DNA of 64,000 bases from Azospirillum agricola (GTDB taxonomy: Bacteria; Pseudomonadota; Alphaproteobacteria; Azospirillales; Azospirillaceae). The position numbers and the translations under genes are program-made. Below, piece by piece: positions 46,703 to 55,467 of the stretch; the stretch's first letter is position 1; each line of letters begins with the position of its first letter. Under the pieces are notes generated by a model. That model saw only the letters and a program-made list of their open reading frames with translations. It did not search any database and was not told the origin of the DNA. The stretch spans positions 124,001-188,000 of the forward strand of contig NZ_JAGINM010000005.1 in NCBI RefSeq assembly GCF_017876095.1, written 5' to 3'.

Positions 46703-47037
46703 CACCGCCAAGCGTAAGCTGACACACCCACCTTGCTTTCCGTCCTGACCGGGCTTGTCCCGGTCATCCGCGCGCAATCCCGGCCATGACGATCTGCGGC
46801 CGCGGATGCCGGGCTCAAGGCATGGCTCAAGGCAGGACTCAAGGCCGGGCATTCGCCCGACGGCGCGGCACGCGGAAGAGTTGGTTTTTCCTGTGATATT
46901 TTCAACTTTTCGAGCGGACCCCATTCCCACGCCACCGCCTCCGATGCTATTGAGCTGTGTCATGGAGGCGGCTTTTGCCTCATTCTAGGGTCGGATCCGT
47001 CCCGTTTCAGACCCGCCCCGCTGGAGACACGCCCCCC
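46703..47037. other. 335-nt intergenic region with terminator and short repeats
   Basis: No gene. It contains a hairpin (46746-46766), three spaced copies of CTCAAGGC between about 46813 and 46852, and a T-rich tract near 46880-46910 (GTTTTTCCTGTGATATTTTC) that could hold the promoter of the downstream kinase. A further small GAGGC/GCCTC hairpin lies near 46967-46984. Confidence 0.45.
46746..46766. terminator. Palindromic hairpin after the LMW phosphatase gene
   Basis: TGACCGGG (46746-46753) pairs with CCCGGTCA (46759-46766) over a 5-nt loop, 43 nt past the stop codon. The sequence resembles short palindromes scattered between genes in many alphaproteobacteria, so it may be a repeat acting as terminator. 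Confidence 0.5.
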
Positions 47038-49347
47038 ATGCCCGCAGGACCGCTGCCCCGCCTGCTCCGCGCCGTGAGCCCGCGCAGCCTGCGCGTCCGG
47101 TTGATGGGCGTGGTGCTGGCGTCGCTGGCCCTGCCGCTGCTGGGCGCGCTCTATCTGTTCGACCAGCAGCTCGACGACCGCCTCGACGCCGCCCGCGAGC
47201 AGGTCGTCCATCTGGCGGCGGACGGGGTCGAGCGCCAGCGCGACCTGATCGGCGAGGCGCGCAACCTGCTGGGCGTGCTGTCGCTGGTGCCGGCGATCCG
47301 CGACGCGACCTTCGAGAGCACAGACGCCTGCGTCGGCACGCTCGCCCCCATGCCGCGCCAGCACCGCTGGACCACCGGCGTCTGGCTGGCCGAGGCGGAC
47401 GGGCGGCTGATCTGCGACACCAGCGGCCCCGGCGGCGGCATCAACCTGCGCGAGCGCGAGTATTTCCAGCGCGTGCTCGACACCCGCGCCGCGGTGGTGA
47501 GCGACTTCATCATCGGCAAGCGGTCGCTGCGGCCGCTGATCATCGTCGCCGCCCCGATCCTGCGCGACGGCCGGGTCTGGCGCGTCATCGGCGTCGCCGT
47601 CGACCTCGCCTGGCTGACCGACCTCGTCAAGGTGCTGAAGCAGCCCGACGCGCGGGTGCTGGTCCTCGACCGCAACGGCGTCATCGTCGCCCGCCAGCCC
47701 GACCCCGAGGGCTGGCTGAACCGCAACGTCAGCGACCTGCCCTACGTCCAGCGCATGCTGAAGGAGGGTGCCGGCACCCTGGACAGCCCCAGCGCCGACG
47801 GCCGCCCGCGCCTGTGGGCCTTCCGCCATTCGGCGGAAACCAGCACCATCTTCGCCGTCGGCGTGCCGACCGAGCCGATCCTCCGCGAGGCGAGGCGCGA
47901 CCTGCTCCAGGGGCTCGGGCTGCTGGCGGTGGCGGCGCTGGTCAGCGTCGCCGCGCTGTGGGCGCTGCTGCGCGCCTCGGTGCTGCGTTGGGTGTGGGAG
48001 CTGGCGGGCGCCGCCAAGCGCATCGGCGCCGGCGGGGTCGGCACGGTGATCGAGGCCGACCGCGCGCCCCACGAATTCCAGCTCGTCGCCCACGCCTTCA
48101 ACGACATGTCGCGCCGCCTCCAGCAGCGCGAGCAGGACCTGCGCGGCGCCATGGAGGAGGCGCGGGCCGGCAGCCGCGCCAAGGAGGAGTTCCTGGCGAC
48201 GATGAGCCACGAGATCCGCACGCCGATGAACGGGGTGATCGGATTCGCGGAGATGCTGCTGGAAACCCCGCTGACCGCCGAACAGCGCCGCTACGCCTCG
48301 CAGGTGCGCGAGGCCGGGCGGTCGCTGCTGACCGTCATCAACGACGTTCTCGACCTGTCGAAGCTGGAGGCCGGGCGGCTCGATCTGGTCAGCGTGCCGT
48401 TCCGGCTCGACGACCTCGCCGACCGCTGCGTCGCCATCGTCCGCCTGACCGCCGAGCAGAAGGGTCTGGAGTTGCAGACCGCCATCGCCTCGACGGCGCG
48501 CGGCTTCGTGATGGGCGATCCCGACCGGGTGCGGCAGATCCTGCTGAACCTGCTGGGCAACGCGGTCAAGTTCACCGACCGCGGCTCCGTCCGGCTGACG
48601 GTGAAGGCGACGGACGACGGCCAGGGCGGCCGGCGCTGCACCTTCACCGTGACCGACACCGGCATCGGCATCGCCGAGGAACGCCGACACGACCTGTTCC
48701 AGCGCTTCACCCAATTGGAGCGCGGCCGGGGCGGCACCGGGCTCGGGCTGGCGATCTGCCACCGGCTGGTCGAGCTGATGGGCGGCGAGATCGGCGTGGA
48801 GAGCCGGCCCGGCAGCGGCAGCAGTTTCTGGTTCACGCTGCCGCTGCAACCGGCCGGCGCCGCCGTCCTCCAGGCGGAGAGCGCCGCCCCGTCCCTGTCG
48901 GAACCCGGCAGCCCCGGCGCCCGCGTGCTGCTGGCCGAGGATCTGGCGATGAACCGCGACCTCGCCGTCGCCATGCTGACCCGGGCCGGGCACCATGTCG
49001 ATTCCGTGGAGGACGGCGCCGCCGCCGTCGCGGCGGTGCAGGAGACGCCCTACGACCTCGTGCTGATGGACGTGCAGATGCCGGTGATGGACGGGCTGGA
49101 GGCCACCCGCCGCATCCGCGCCCTGCCCGGCCCGACCGGCCGCATCCCGATCCTCGCCCTGTCGGCCGGCGTGCTGGCGGTGGAGGTCGAGCGCTGCCTC
49201 CAGGCCGGCATGAACGCCCACCTCGCCAAGCCGCTCGACAAGGGCAAGCTGCTGGCCGCCATCGCCCATTGGGCGGCGCCGGCGGAGGACGGTCCCGGCC
49301 TGGAGACGGACCGGCCCGCCGGACCACGGCAGATCGTCCACACCTGA
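47038..49347 (+). CDS. Membrane hybrid sensor histidine kinase with Cache-type sensor
   Basis: 769 aa. TM1 (~19-41), a periplasmic Cache-like sensor of ~250 residues with the family look VWLAEADGRLICDTSGPGG and REYFQRVLDTRAAVVSDFIIG (both shown in part), TM2 near 300, a HAMP-like linker, HisKA with His391 (ATMSHEIRTPMNGVIGF), HATPase (NLLGNAVKF, DTGIGIA, GGTGLGLAI) and a C-terminal receiver with Asp678 (LVLMDVQMPVMDG). No Hpt domain is attached, so a phosphotransfer protein must act downstream. ATG 47038 follows GGAG at a longer than ideal distance; the 27-codon upstream extension lacks support. Confidence 0.9.
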   Translation: MPAGPLPRLLRAVSPRSLRVRLMGVVLASLALPLLGALYLFDQQLDDRLDAAREQVVHLAADGVERQRDLIGEARNLLGVLSLVPAIRDATFESTDACVGTLAPMPRQHRWTTGVWLAEADGRLICDTSGPGGGINLREREYFQRVLDTRAAVVSDFIIGKRSLRPLIIVAAPILRDGRVWRVIGVAVDLAWLTDLVKVLKQPDARVLVLDRNGVIVARQPDPEGWLNRNVSDLPYVQRMLKEGAGTLDSPSADGRPRLWAFRHSAETSTIFAVGVPTEPILREARRDLLQGLGLLAVAALVSVAALWALLRASVLRWVWELAGAAKRIGAGGVGTVIEADRAPHEFQLVAHAFNDMSRRLQQREQDLRGAMEEARAGSRAKEEFLATMSHEIRTPMNGVIGFAEMLLETPLTAEQRRYASQVREAGRSLLTVINDVLDLSKLEAGRLDLVSVPFRLDDLADRCVAIVRLTAEQKGLELQTAIASTARGFVMGDPDRVRQILLNLLGNAVKFTDRGSVRLTVKATDDGQGGRRCTFTVTDTGIGIAEERRHDLFQRFTQLERGRGGTGLGLAICHRLVELMGGEIGVESRPGSGSSFWFTLPLQPAGAAVLQAESAAPSLSEPGSPGARVLLAEDLAMNRDLAVAMLTRAGHHVDSVEDGAAAVAAVQETPYDLVLMDVQMPVMDGLEATRRIRALPGPTGRIPILALSAGVLAVEVERCLQAGMNAHLAKPLDKGKLLAAIAHWAAPAEDGPGLETDRPAGPRQIVHT

Positions 49348-49522
49348 ACCGGCGCCGGAACCGGCGCCGAACAGGATGGTGCGGCCGAACCCGCGCGGAT
49401 CCGCTTGAACCGCCCGCCGGTTGTCCCCCGCAGGTTGATGCCCATATGGGCTGAGTCGGTGCTATACTGCCTGTCCGCGACCGCCACCGCGTGGTCGCCG
49501 AGTCGACGGTCTCCGGTGGTTC

Positions 49523-50563
49523 ATGAAGGTTGCGCAGCCCCCTCTCGCTCCCGTTCCCGAGCGGAAGCCCGATCCGCCCCCGGCCGGCAACACGGCCGGG
49601 GGAGGCGATGCCTCGTTCCTCGACGTCATGGCGCAGTCCCAGCCCGTTCCGCGCGGTCGCCTCGCCAACGGCCAGAAGGCGCCGCCGGCACCCGCCACCA
49701 AGCCGGAACCGCCGATGGAGCTGGCCGACGGCACGCTGGTGCCGCTGCCCGTCCGCAAGCCGTCCCTGCCCGCGTCGCGCGGCGGGCTGACGGGCGCCGC
49801 CGCCATCGCCGCCTCCGACAACCCGACCGCCGTCCGCGTCTCCATCGCCTCCCAGCAGGTCGCCGGCCTGTCGGGCCACAGCTTCACCGCCATCCTGGCC
49901 CAGGCGACCCAGGAAAGCGGCCTGAACGTCAAGGCGCGCAACAGCAACAGCTCCGCCGCCGGCCCCTTCCAGTTCCTGGAGCGCACCTGGCTCGACCTGT
50001 TCAGCCGCCACGGCGCCGCCTACGGCCAGGGGGAACTGGCCAGCCGGATCCAGAACCGCAACGGCATCGCCTCGGTCAAGGACCCGGAGGTGCGGCGGAA
50101 GATCCTCGACCTGCGCCACGACGTCGACCTGTCGGCCGGCATGGCCGCCCGCTATCTGGCCGAGGGGCGGGAACGGCTGGAGAAGCGGCTGGGCCGCCCG
50201 GCCAGCGAATCCGAGAGCCGGATCGCCTACATCATGGGCGTCGGCGGCGCGGCGAAGCTGATCAAGGCGGCCGAATCGGCCCCCCAGACCGCTGCGTCGG
50301 ACCTGCTGCCGGCCGCCGCGAAGGCCAACCACAACCTGTTTCACGACCGCGGCAGCGGCCGGGCGCTGACCGCCGTCGAGACGGTGGCGCGGCTGACCCG
50401 GCGCATGGAGATCGACCAGCGGGAGATGTTCGCGGCCATCGGAAAAGCGGCGGAACCCCTGCAAAAGCTGGACGGCGGAACCCAATCGCCGCTCAGCCCG
50501 TTCCAGAGCGTGGGCCTGTCCGGCGCCGAAAGCGAGGACGACACGGCGAACGCGCAGGGCTGA
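49523..50563 (+). CDS. SLT-domain lytic transglycosylase-like protein without signal peptide
   Basis: 346 aa. A Pro-rich N-terminal ~90 residues lead into an SLT-type domain: FTAILAQATQESGLN with the likely catalytic Glu, then ARNSNSSAAGPFQFLERTW. The later RIAYIMGVGGAAKLIKAA region is helical. No signal peptide is seen at ATG 49523, so export would need another route, as for flagellum- or secretion-associated transglycosylases. The ribosome-binding site is weak. A TATACT near 49471 may be a -10 element. Confidence 0.75.
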   Translation: MKVAQPPLAPVPERKPDPPPAGNTAGGGDASFLDVMAQSQPVPRGRLANGQKAPPAPATKPEPPMELADGTLVPLPVRKPSLPASRGGLTGAAAIAASDNPTAVRVSIASQQVAGLSGHSFTAILAQATQESGLNVKARNSNSSAAGPFQFLERTWLDLFSRHGAAYGQGELASRIQNRNGIASVKDPEVRRKILDLRHDVDLSAGMAARYLAEGRERLEKRLGRPASESESRIAYIMGVGGAAKLIKAAESAPQTAASDLLPAAAKANHNLFHDRGSGRALTAVETVARLTRRMEIDQREMFAAIGKAAEPLQKLDGGTQSPLSPFQSVGLSGAESEDDTANAQG

Positions 50564-50675
50564 CCCGCACCTCAAAGCTGCGACCGAACGCACGCCGGAT
50601 GGGAATCCCCCTTGACCCGGCGGCTTCGGAAGGTCAGTTATTGCCGCGAAACTCTAGGCACGGACTAAAGGTCAT

Positions 50676-50894
50676 ATGGCAAAGGAAGATCTGATCGAGT
50701 TCTCCGGGACCGTCGTCGAATTGCTTCCGAACGCGATGTTCCGGGTGAAGCTCGACAACGATCACGAGGTTCTCGCCCACACCTCGGGCAAGATGCGCAA
50801 GAACCGGATTCGCGTTCTGGCGGGCGACCGCGTCAACGTTGAGATGACGCCGTACGACCTGACCAAGGGCCGGATCACCTTCCGGTTCAAGTAA
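50676..50894 (+). CDS. infA: Translation initiation factor IF-1
   Basis: 72 aa, standard length, an S1-type OB-fold protein that occupies the ribosomal A site during initiation. Sequence [19 protein letters not shown] (N-terminus) and [16 protein letters not shown] (C-terminus) are nearly invariant. Ribosome-binding site AAAGG. A TTGACC at 50612 may be the -35 of its own promoter, expected because upstream genes are not its usual partners. Confidence 0.98.
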   Translation: MAKEDLIEFSGTVVELLPNAMFRVKLDNDHEVLAHTSGKMRKNRIRVLAGDRVNVEMTPYDLTKGRITFRFK

Positions 50895-50922
50895 CAGCAC
50901 ACCCACGCCGCTGCCCCGCGTG

Positions 50923-51525
50923 ATGAGCATGTCCAAGGCGCCCCGGCTGGTCCTGGCTTCGGCCTCGCCCCGCCGGCTCGACCTGCTGCGCCAGATCGGC
51001 ATCGTGCCCGACGCGGTCGACCCCGCCGATCTCGACGAAACCCCACTGCCGCGCGAACTTCCGCCCCAGCACGCCCTGCGTCTGGCGGGCGGGAAGGCGG
51101 CCTGCGTCGCCGCGCGCCACCCCGACTCCTGGATCCTCGCCGCCGACACCGTCGTCGCCTGCGGCCGGCGAATCCTGCCCAAGGCCGAGCAGGAGACGGA
51201 GGCGCGCAAGTGCCTCGACCTGCTGTCCGGCCGCCGGCACCGGGTCTATGGCGGCGTCGTCCTGCTGGTTCCGGACGCCGAGGGCGGCCATCGCCGGCTC
51301 GAACGGCTGGTCCGCACCGACGTGACCTTCAAGGCGCTGTCCAAGGCCGAGGTCGAATCCTACATCGCCTCCAACGACTGGCACGGCAAGGCCGGCGGCT
51401 ACGCCATCCAGGGCCGGGCCGCCGCGCTGGTCCGCTGGATCGGCGGCTCCTACAGCAACGTGGTCGGGCTGCCGCTGCACGAGGTGGCGGGCCTGCTCCA
51501 CGGCGCCGGGTTCCCGCAATCATGA
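50923..51525 (+). CDS. maf: Maf-family nucleotide pyrophosphatase
   Basis: 200 aa. Motifs LASASPRRLDLL, ILAADTVVAC and GKAGGYAIQGRAA identify the Maf/HAM1-like NTP pyrophosphatase fold, which hydrolyses non-canonical or modified nucleoside triphosphates. GTG 50920, ATG 50923 and ATG 50929 are all possible starts; 50923 was taken. It lies 28 nt after infA in the conserved infA-maf-rng-yacG order. Confidence 0.93.
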   Translation: MSMSKAPRLVLASASPRRLDLLRQIGIVPDAVDPADLDETPLPRELPPQHALRLAGGKAACVAARHPDSWILAADTVVACGRRILPKAEQETEARKCLDLLSGRRHRVYGGVVLLVPDAEGGHRRLERLVRTDVTFKALSKAEVESYIASNDWHGKAGGYAIQGRAAALVRWIGGSYSNVVGLPLHEVAGLLHGAGFPQS

Positions 51526-51550
51526 CGGGCCGCCCGGCCGGCGGTCCCGC

Positions 51551-52738
51551 TTGAGCCGGATCGACGTCCTCGTCGACCGTGACGGCACGCTGACGCGGGC
51601 GGCGGTGCTGACGGACGGGCGGCTGACCGACCTGCACATCGACCGCGCCGACAAGCCCTCGCTGCTCGGCCATGTCTTCCTCGGCCGGGTCGAGCGGATC
51701 GTCAGCGGTATCGACGCCGCCTTCGTCGAATTGGGCGGCGGCGTCTCCGGCTTCCTGGTCGCCGCCGACGTCCGCCACCCGTCCGACGCGGACAACCCCG
51801 ACGGGCGCCCCCGGCAGAAGACCGGACGGATCGGCGCCCTGCTGCGCACCGGCCAGCCGGTGCTGGTCCAGGTCAAGGCCGACGCCACGGCCTCCAAGGG
51901 GCCGTCCCTGACGATGGACGTCACCCTGCCCGGCCGCTTCCTGATCCACGCCCCCTTCGGCCGCAGCGTGGCGGTGTCCAAACGGCTGGGCGCCGGTCCG
52001 GAGCGGGCCGGGCTGGGGCTGCGCGTCCAGCGGCTGGCCACCGGGTCGGGCTGGATCGTCCGGGCGGGAGCGGCGGTGGCCGGCGACGACCGCCTGGCCG
52101 CCGAATCCGAAACCCTGCACCTGCTCTGGCGCGGCATCCGCGACGCGGCGGAAAGCGCCACGGCCCCCTCGCCGCTGCACGCCGGCCCGTCCGCGCCCGT
52201 CCGCGCCCTGATCGAGCAGGGAGCCGCCCCGGCCTCCATCCTGGTCGACGATGAATCGATGGCGCGGCGGCTGGCCGGCTGGTGCGCCGACCACGCCCCC
52301 GACCTGCTGCCGCTGATCGAGCGGCACAAGGCGCCGCCGCGCCTGTTCGACCTGCGCGACCTCGACAGCGCCATCGCCGACCTGCTTGACACGCGGGTGG
52401 AGCTTCCGCGCGGCGGTTCGCTGGTGATCGAGCCGACCGAGGCGCTGACCGTCGTCGACGTGAACGCGGGGGAGCGCGGCAACCCGCTCGACGTCAACCT
52501 CGACGCGGCGGCCGAGATCGCCCGGCAGTTGCGCCTGCGCAACGTCGGCGGCATCGTCGTCGTCGATTTCGTCAACATGCGCTCGCGCGGCGACGCCGAA
52601 CGGGTGCTGGCCGCCCTGCACGAGGCGGTGGACGGCGACCCGGTGCAGACCCAGGTCTATGGCATGTCGAAGCTGGGGCTGGTCGAGCTGACCCGCGCCC
52701 GCCGGGGCTCGCCGCTGGCCGCCCTGCTCACCCCCTGA
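51551..52738 (+). CDS. rng: RNase E/G-family ribonuclease, short form
   Basis: 395 aa. S1-like region SLLGHVFLGRVERIVSGIDAAFV (core HVFLGRVERIVSGIDAAFV) and the DNase-I-like catalytic domain with both metal-binding Asp residues, in TVVDVNAGERGN and VVVDFVNMRS. The C-terminal degradosome scaffold of RNase E and the Zn-link cysteines are absent, as in the short alphaproteobacterial RNase G-like proteins. The start is a TTG, since the only upstream ATG (51522) meets a stop after ten codons. Confidence 0.9.
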   Translation: MSRIDVLVDRDGTLTRAAVLTDGRLTDLHIDRADKPSLLGHVFLGRVERIVSGIDAAFVELGGGVSGFLVAADVRHPSDADNPDGRPRQKTGRIGALLRTGQPVLVQVKADATASKGPSLTMDVTLPGRFLIHAPFGRSVAVSKRLGAGPERAGLGLRVQRLATGSGWIVRAGAAVAGDDRLAAESETLHLLWRGIRDAAESATAPSPLHAGPSAPVRALIEQGAAPASILVDDESMARRLAGWCADHAPDLLPLIERHKAPPRLFDLRDLDSAIADLLDTRVELPRGGSLVIEPTEALTVVDVNAGERGNPLDVNLDAAAEIARQLRLRNVGGIVVVDFVNMRSRGDAERVLAALHEAVDGDPVQTQVYGMSKLGLVELTRARRGSPLAALLTP

Positions 52739-52772
52739 GTGCCGGTCCATCCGAACGGGAGATGTGTCCCCC

Positions 52773-52961
52773 ATGAACGCCAAAGCCACAACCGCCGCCA
52801 AGCCCTGTCCGGTCTGCGGCCGGCCCGCCGACCCCACGGCCCGCCCCTTCTGCTCGCAGCGCTGCGCCGACGTCGATCTCGGCCGCTGGCTGGGCGGAGT
52901 CTACCGCATCGAGACCAACGAGACTCCGCAGCCGCCCTCCGCCGCGTCCACCGAGGATTGA
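52773..52961 (+). CDS. yacG: YacG, zinc-finger DNA gyrase inhibitor
   Basis: 62 aa with the four zinc ligands CPVCGRP and FCSQRCADVDLGRWLGG, the YacG signature. In E. coli YacG binds GyrB and blocks DNA binding. ATG 52773 was chosen; a GTG at 52764 has closer spacing to GGGAG and would add MSP. It ends 16 nt before the convergent pelG gene. Confidence 0.93.
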   Translation: MNAKATTAAKPCPVCGRPADPTARPFCSQRCADVDLGRWLGGVYRIETNETPQPPSAASTED

Positions 52962-52977
52962 CCCGCCGCCGCCGCCC

Positions 52978-54357
52978 TCAGCGCACCGACGGGTTGTTGG
53001 CGACGAAGGCGAAATAGGGCAGGCGCCGCACCGCGTCGGCGACCATCAGGTAGCCGACCGCGAAGGCGAGCAGCGAGCCGAGGAAATAGCCGTAGCCGTA
53101 CCAGGCGAAGCCCAGCCTGCTGAAGGCCAGGGTGAAGCCGGCGTTGGCCGCCAGATAGAGAAGCTGGACCGCCAGGTTGCGCCCGCGCAGGTCGAAATAG
53201 GCGAGGATCACCGTGCAGAACAGGAACATCGCCTGGAAGAAGGCGCCCAGCGCGCCGAAGCGGAACATGCCGATCTGCTGGTAATGCAGACCCAGCGCGC
53301 CGACGATGGCCGGGGCGGTGAAGATCGTCACGGCGCAGACGGCGCCTTGCAGGATGATCAGGTTGCGCCCGCTCTCGACCAGCGCCGCGATGATGGAGCG
53401 GTGGTTGCGGGCGATCTGGTCGTAGGTCGCGTGGCTCTGGATGTCGCGGTAGAAGCCCTGGTAATGCTCGAAGAAGCGCGTCTCGATGTTCACCGTGAAC
53501 AGGGTCAGCGCCGGCAGGATCGTCAGGTAGGCGACGAACATGGCGCTGTCGTAGGCGGTGTGGATCACCATGGCGCCGGAGACGACCTCGCGCTCCGGCG
53601 CGAACCACATCACCCACTTGTCCGACCAGACGGCGAGGTTGGCGACCAGCCCGATCAGCGCCAGATCCCAGTATTTTCGGAAATAGGCGAGAAAGGCGAA
53701 GAGGCGGGCGACCTTGTAGGGGTATTCGGCGAAGACCCGCGCGATCAGCCCGAACTGGATGCCGGCCAGCCCCAGCGAGAAGCCCCAGACCATCCCGGCG
53801 GCGCCGTAAAAGGCCCCCAGCGCCGCCGTCATCGCCATGCCGCCCAGCATGCCGAGCCCGAAGGCGGTGGTGACCGACAGATAGTCCTTCAGCGCCGACA
53901 GGAAGATCGACACCACCCAGATGCCGCAGACCAGGAAGAAGTTCACCAGCCCGCCGGCCAGGATCGGCGCCGGCAGGTCGCTGAACAGCAGATAGAAGGG
54001 CCCGGCGGTCAGCGCGGCCAGCGCGTAGGCCAGTCCCAGCGTCGCCAGCAGCATGCCGGGGGCGGCGTCCACCGCCTTGGCGTAGATGGCGTCGGCGAGG
54101 TAGCGGGTGGCGACCAGCACCAGCGGCCCGGTCAGCACCACCGAGAAGCAGAAATTGTAGATCACCACGACACGGAACAGCGACAGCTCCTCCGGCCCGA
54201 CCATGCCGCGGCCGACGAAGTTGATGCCGGCCAGCGCCAGGATGGTGAACATCCACGGCCCCGAGGTGATGAAGGCCGAATGGGCGTAGCCCTGAAGCAC
54301 GCCCAGCAGGTCGTCGCGGCGGGCCAGCCGGCGCAGCGCGAATCCGATTCCGGCCAT
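52978..54357 (-). CDS. pelG: PelG-like polysaccharide exporter
   Basis: 459 aa with about 12 membrane helices, of the MVF/PST-like polysaccharide transporter group. The N-terminus [19 protein letters not shown] and ITSGPWMFTILAL match PelG, the inner-membrane component of Pel exopolysaccharide export. A cytoplasmic loop HYQGFYRDIQSHATYDQI is also characteristic. None of pelA-F is next to it in the window; upstream lies only a divergent isomerase gene. GAGGGAG serves as ribosome-binding site, inside a 16-codon ORF whose stop overlaps the pelG ATG. Confidence 0.87.
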   Translation of the reverse strand: MAGIGFALRRLARRDDLLGVLQGYAHSAFITSGPWMFTILALAGINFVGRGMVGPEELSLFRVVVIYNFCFSVVLTGPLVLVATRYLADAIYAKAVDAAPGMLLATLGLAYALAALTAGPFYLLFSDLPAPILAGGLVNFFLVCGIWVVSIFLSALKDYLSVTTAFGLGMLGGMAMTAALGAFYGAAGMVWGFSLGLAGIQFGLIARVFAEYPYKVARLFAFLAYFRKYWDLALIGLVANLAVWSDKWVMWFAPEREVVSGAMVIHTAYDSAMFVAYLTILPALTLFTVNIETRFFEHYQGFYRDIQSHATYDQIARNHRSIIAALVESGRNLIILQGAVCAVTIFTAPAIVGALGLHYQQIGMFRFGALGAFFQAMFLFCTVILAYFDLRGRNLAVQLLYLAANAGFTLAFSRLGFAWYGYGYFLGSLLAFAVGYLMVADAVRRLPYFAFVANNPSVR

Positions 54358-54407
54358 CAGGCGGCTCCCTCGACGTTCATGGAGATGACGGTCCCCGGCC
54401 GGCGCAT
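54357..54407 (-). CDS. Possible 16-codon upstream ORF coupled to pelG
   Basis: ATG 54407 preceded by GTGGAG at 9 nt; the peptide is [16 protein letters not shown] and the stop overlaps the pelG ATG as TGATG. It might couple pelG translation to upstream initiation. Nothing but position and a fair ribosome-binding site supports it. Confidence 0.25.
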   Translation of the reverse strand: MRRPGTVISMNVEGAA

Positions 54408-54544
54408 CGAAAAACGCTCCACTCTGGTCGGCAAACGATTACCCAACCGCTAACCCGCAGGTTAGACAGGACCGCAGCCGGATGGACACCCCCGCCTTCG
54501 GGGGATGCCGGCCCCATCCTTCTGGACCTGTGGGAGCCGCCGCG

Positions 54545-55345
54545 ATGAGATTCGCCGCCAACCTGACCATGATGTTCACCGAGCACCCCTTCCTGGACCG
54601 TTTCGGCGCGGCGGCGGCCGCCGGATTCGACGCCGTGGAGGTCCTGTTCCCCTACGAGGCGCCGGCCGAAGCGCTGGCGGCAGAGTTGCGCGCCCATGGC
54701 CTGACCCAGGCGCTGTTCAACCTGCCGCCCGGCGACTGGGCGGCGGGGGAGCGCGGCATCGCCTGCCTGCCCGGCCGCGAGGCCGAGTTCCGCGACGGGG
54801 TGGCGACCGCCATCGGCTACGCCAAGGCGCTCGGCAACCGGCGCCTGCACTGCATGTCGGGGATCCCGGCTCCGGGAACGGACCGCGCCACGGCGCTGGA
54901 CACCTACGCCGGCAACCTGCGGGTCGCTGCGGCGGCCTGCGCCGAGGCCGGGCTGACCCTGCTGGTCGAGCCGATCAACAACCGCGACATGCCGGGCTAC
55001 CTGATGAACAGCACCGCCCTGGCGCGTGCGATGATCGAACGGGTCGGGGCGCCCAACCTGAAGCTTCAGCTCGACCTCTACCATTGCCAGATCAGCGAGG
55101 GCGACCTCGCCACCCGCATCCGCGCCAACGCCGGCATCACCGGCCATGTCCAGATCGCCGGCGTGCCCGACCGCCACGAGCCGGACCTCGGCGAGGTCAA
55201 CTACCCCTACCTGTTCGGGGTTCTGGCCGCCACCGGCTACGACGGCTTCATCGGCTGCGAGTACCGCCCCAGGGGCCGGACCGAGGACGGGCTGGGCTGG
55301 CTGGCCTCCCTGCGCCGCCGAGCCGCTGAGCCGCCGAGCCGCTGA
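54545..55345 (+). CDS. hyi: Hydroxypyruvate isomerase / 2-oxo-tetronate isomerase-like TIM barrel
   Basis: 266 aa xylose-isomerase-like TIM barrel. N-terminus [20 protein letters not shown] and the two metal-binding glutamates in [14 protein letters not shown] and GCEYRP are those of the Hyi/OtnI family, which interconvert hydroxypyruvate and tartronate semialdehyde or a four-carbon homologue. ATG 54545 has GGGAG upstream. The 3' end runs into a five-copy 8-bp repeat that contains the stop codon. Confidence 0.9.
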   Translation: MRFAANLTMMFTEHPFLDRFGAAAAAGFDAVEVLFPYEAPAEALAAELRAHGLTQALFNLPPGDWAAGERGIACLPGREAEFRDGVATAIGYAKALGNRRLHCMSGIPAPGTDRATALDTYAGNLRVAAAACAEAGLTLLVEPINNRDMPGYLMNSTALARAMIERVGAPNLKLQLDLYHCQISEGDLATRIRANAGITGHVQIAGVPDRHEPDLGEVNYPYLFGVLAATGYDGFIGCEYRPRGRTEDGLGWLASLRRRAAEPPSR

Positions 55346-55359
55346 GCCGCTGAGCCGCG
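55320..55359. repeat. Five-copy 8-bp tandem repeat across the hyi stop codon
   Basis: Five consecutive copies of GAGCCGC[T/C/G], 55320-55359, spanning the last eight codons and the TGA of the isomerase gene. Because 8 is not a multiple of 3, gain or loss of a unit would change the C-terminus. Confidence 0.8.
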
Positions 55360-55467
55360 CGGAACGGCCGGCCGCAGCATCCGGATTCGACCGCAAGAAA
55401 CGGGAAGCGCCGGTTGCCCCTCCTCGTGCATCACCGCGCGACAGTCACAGCCACGGGGAGAATGACG

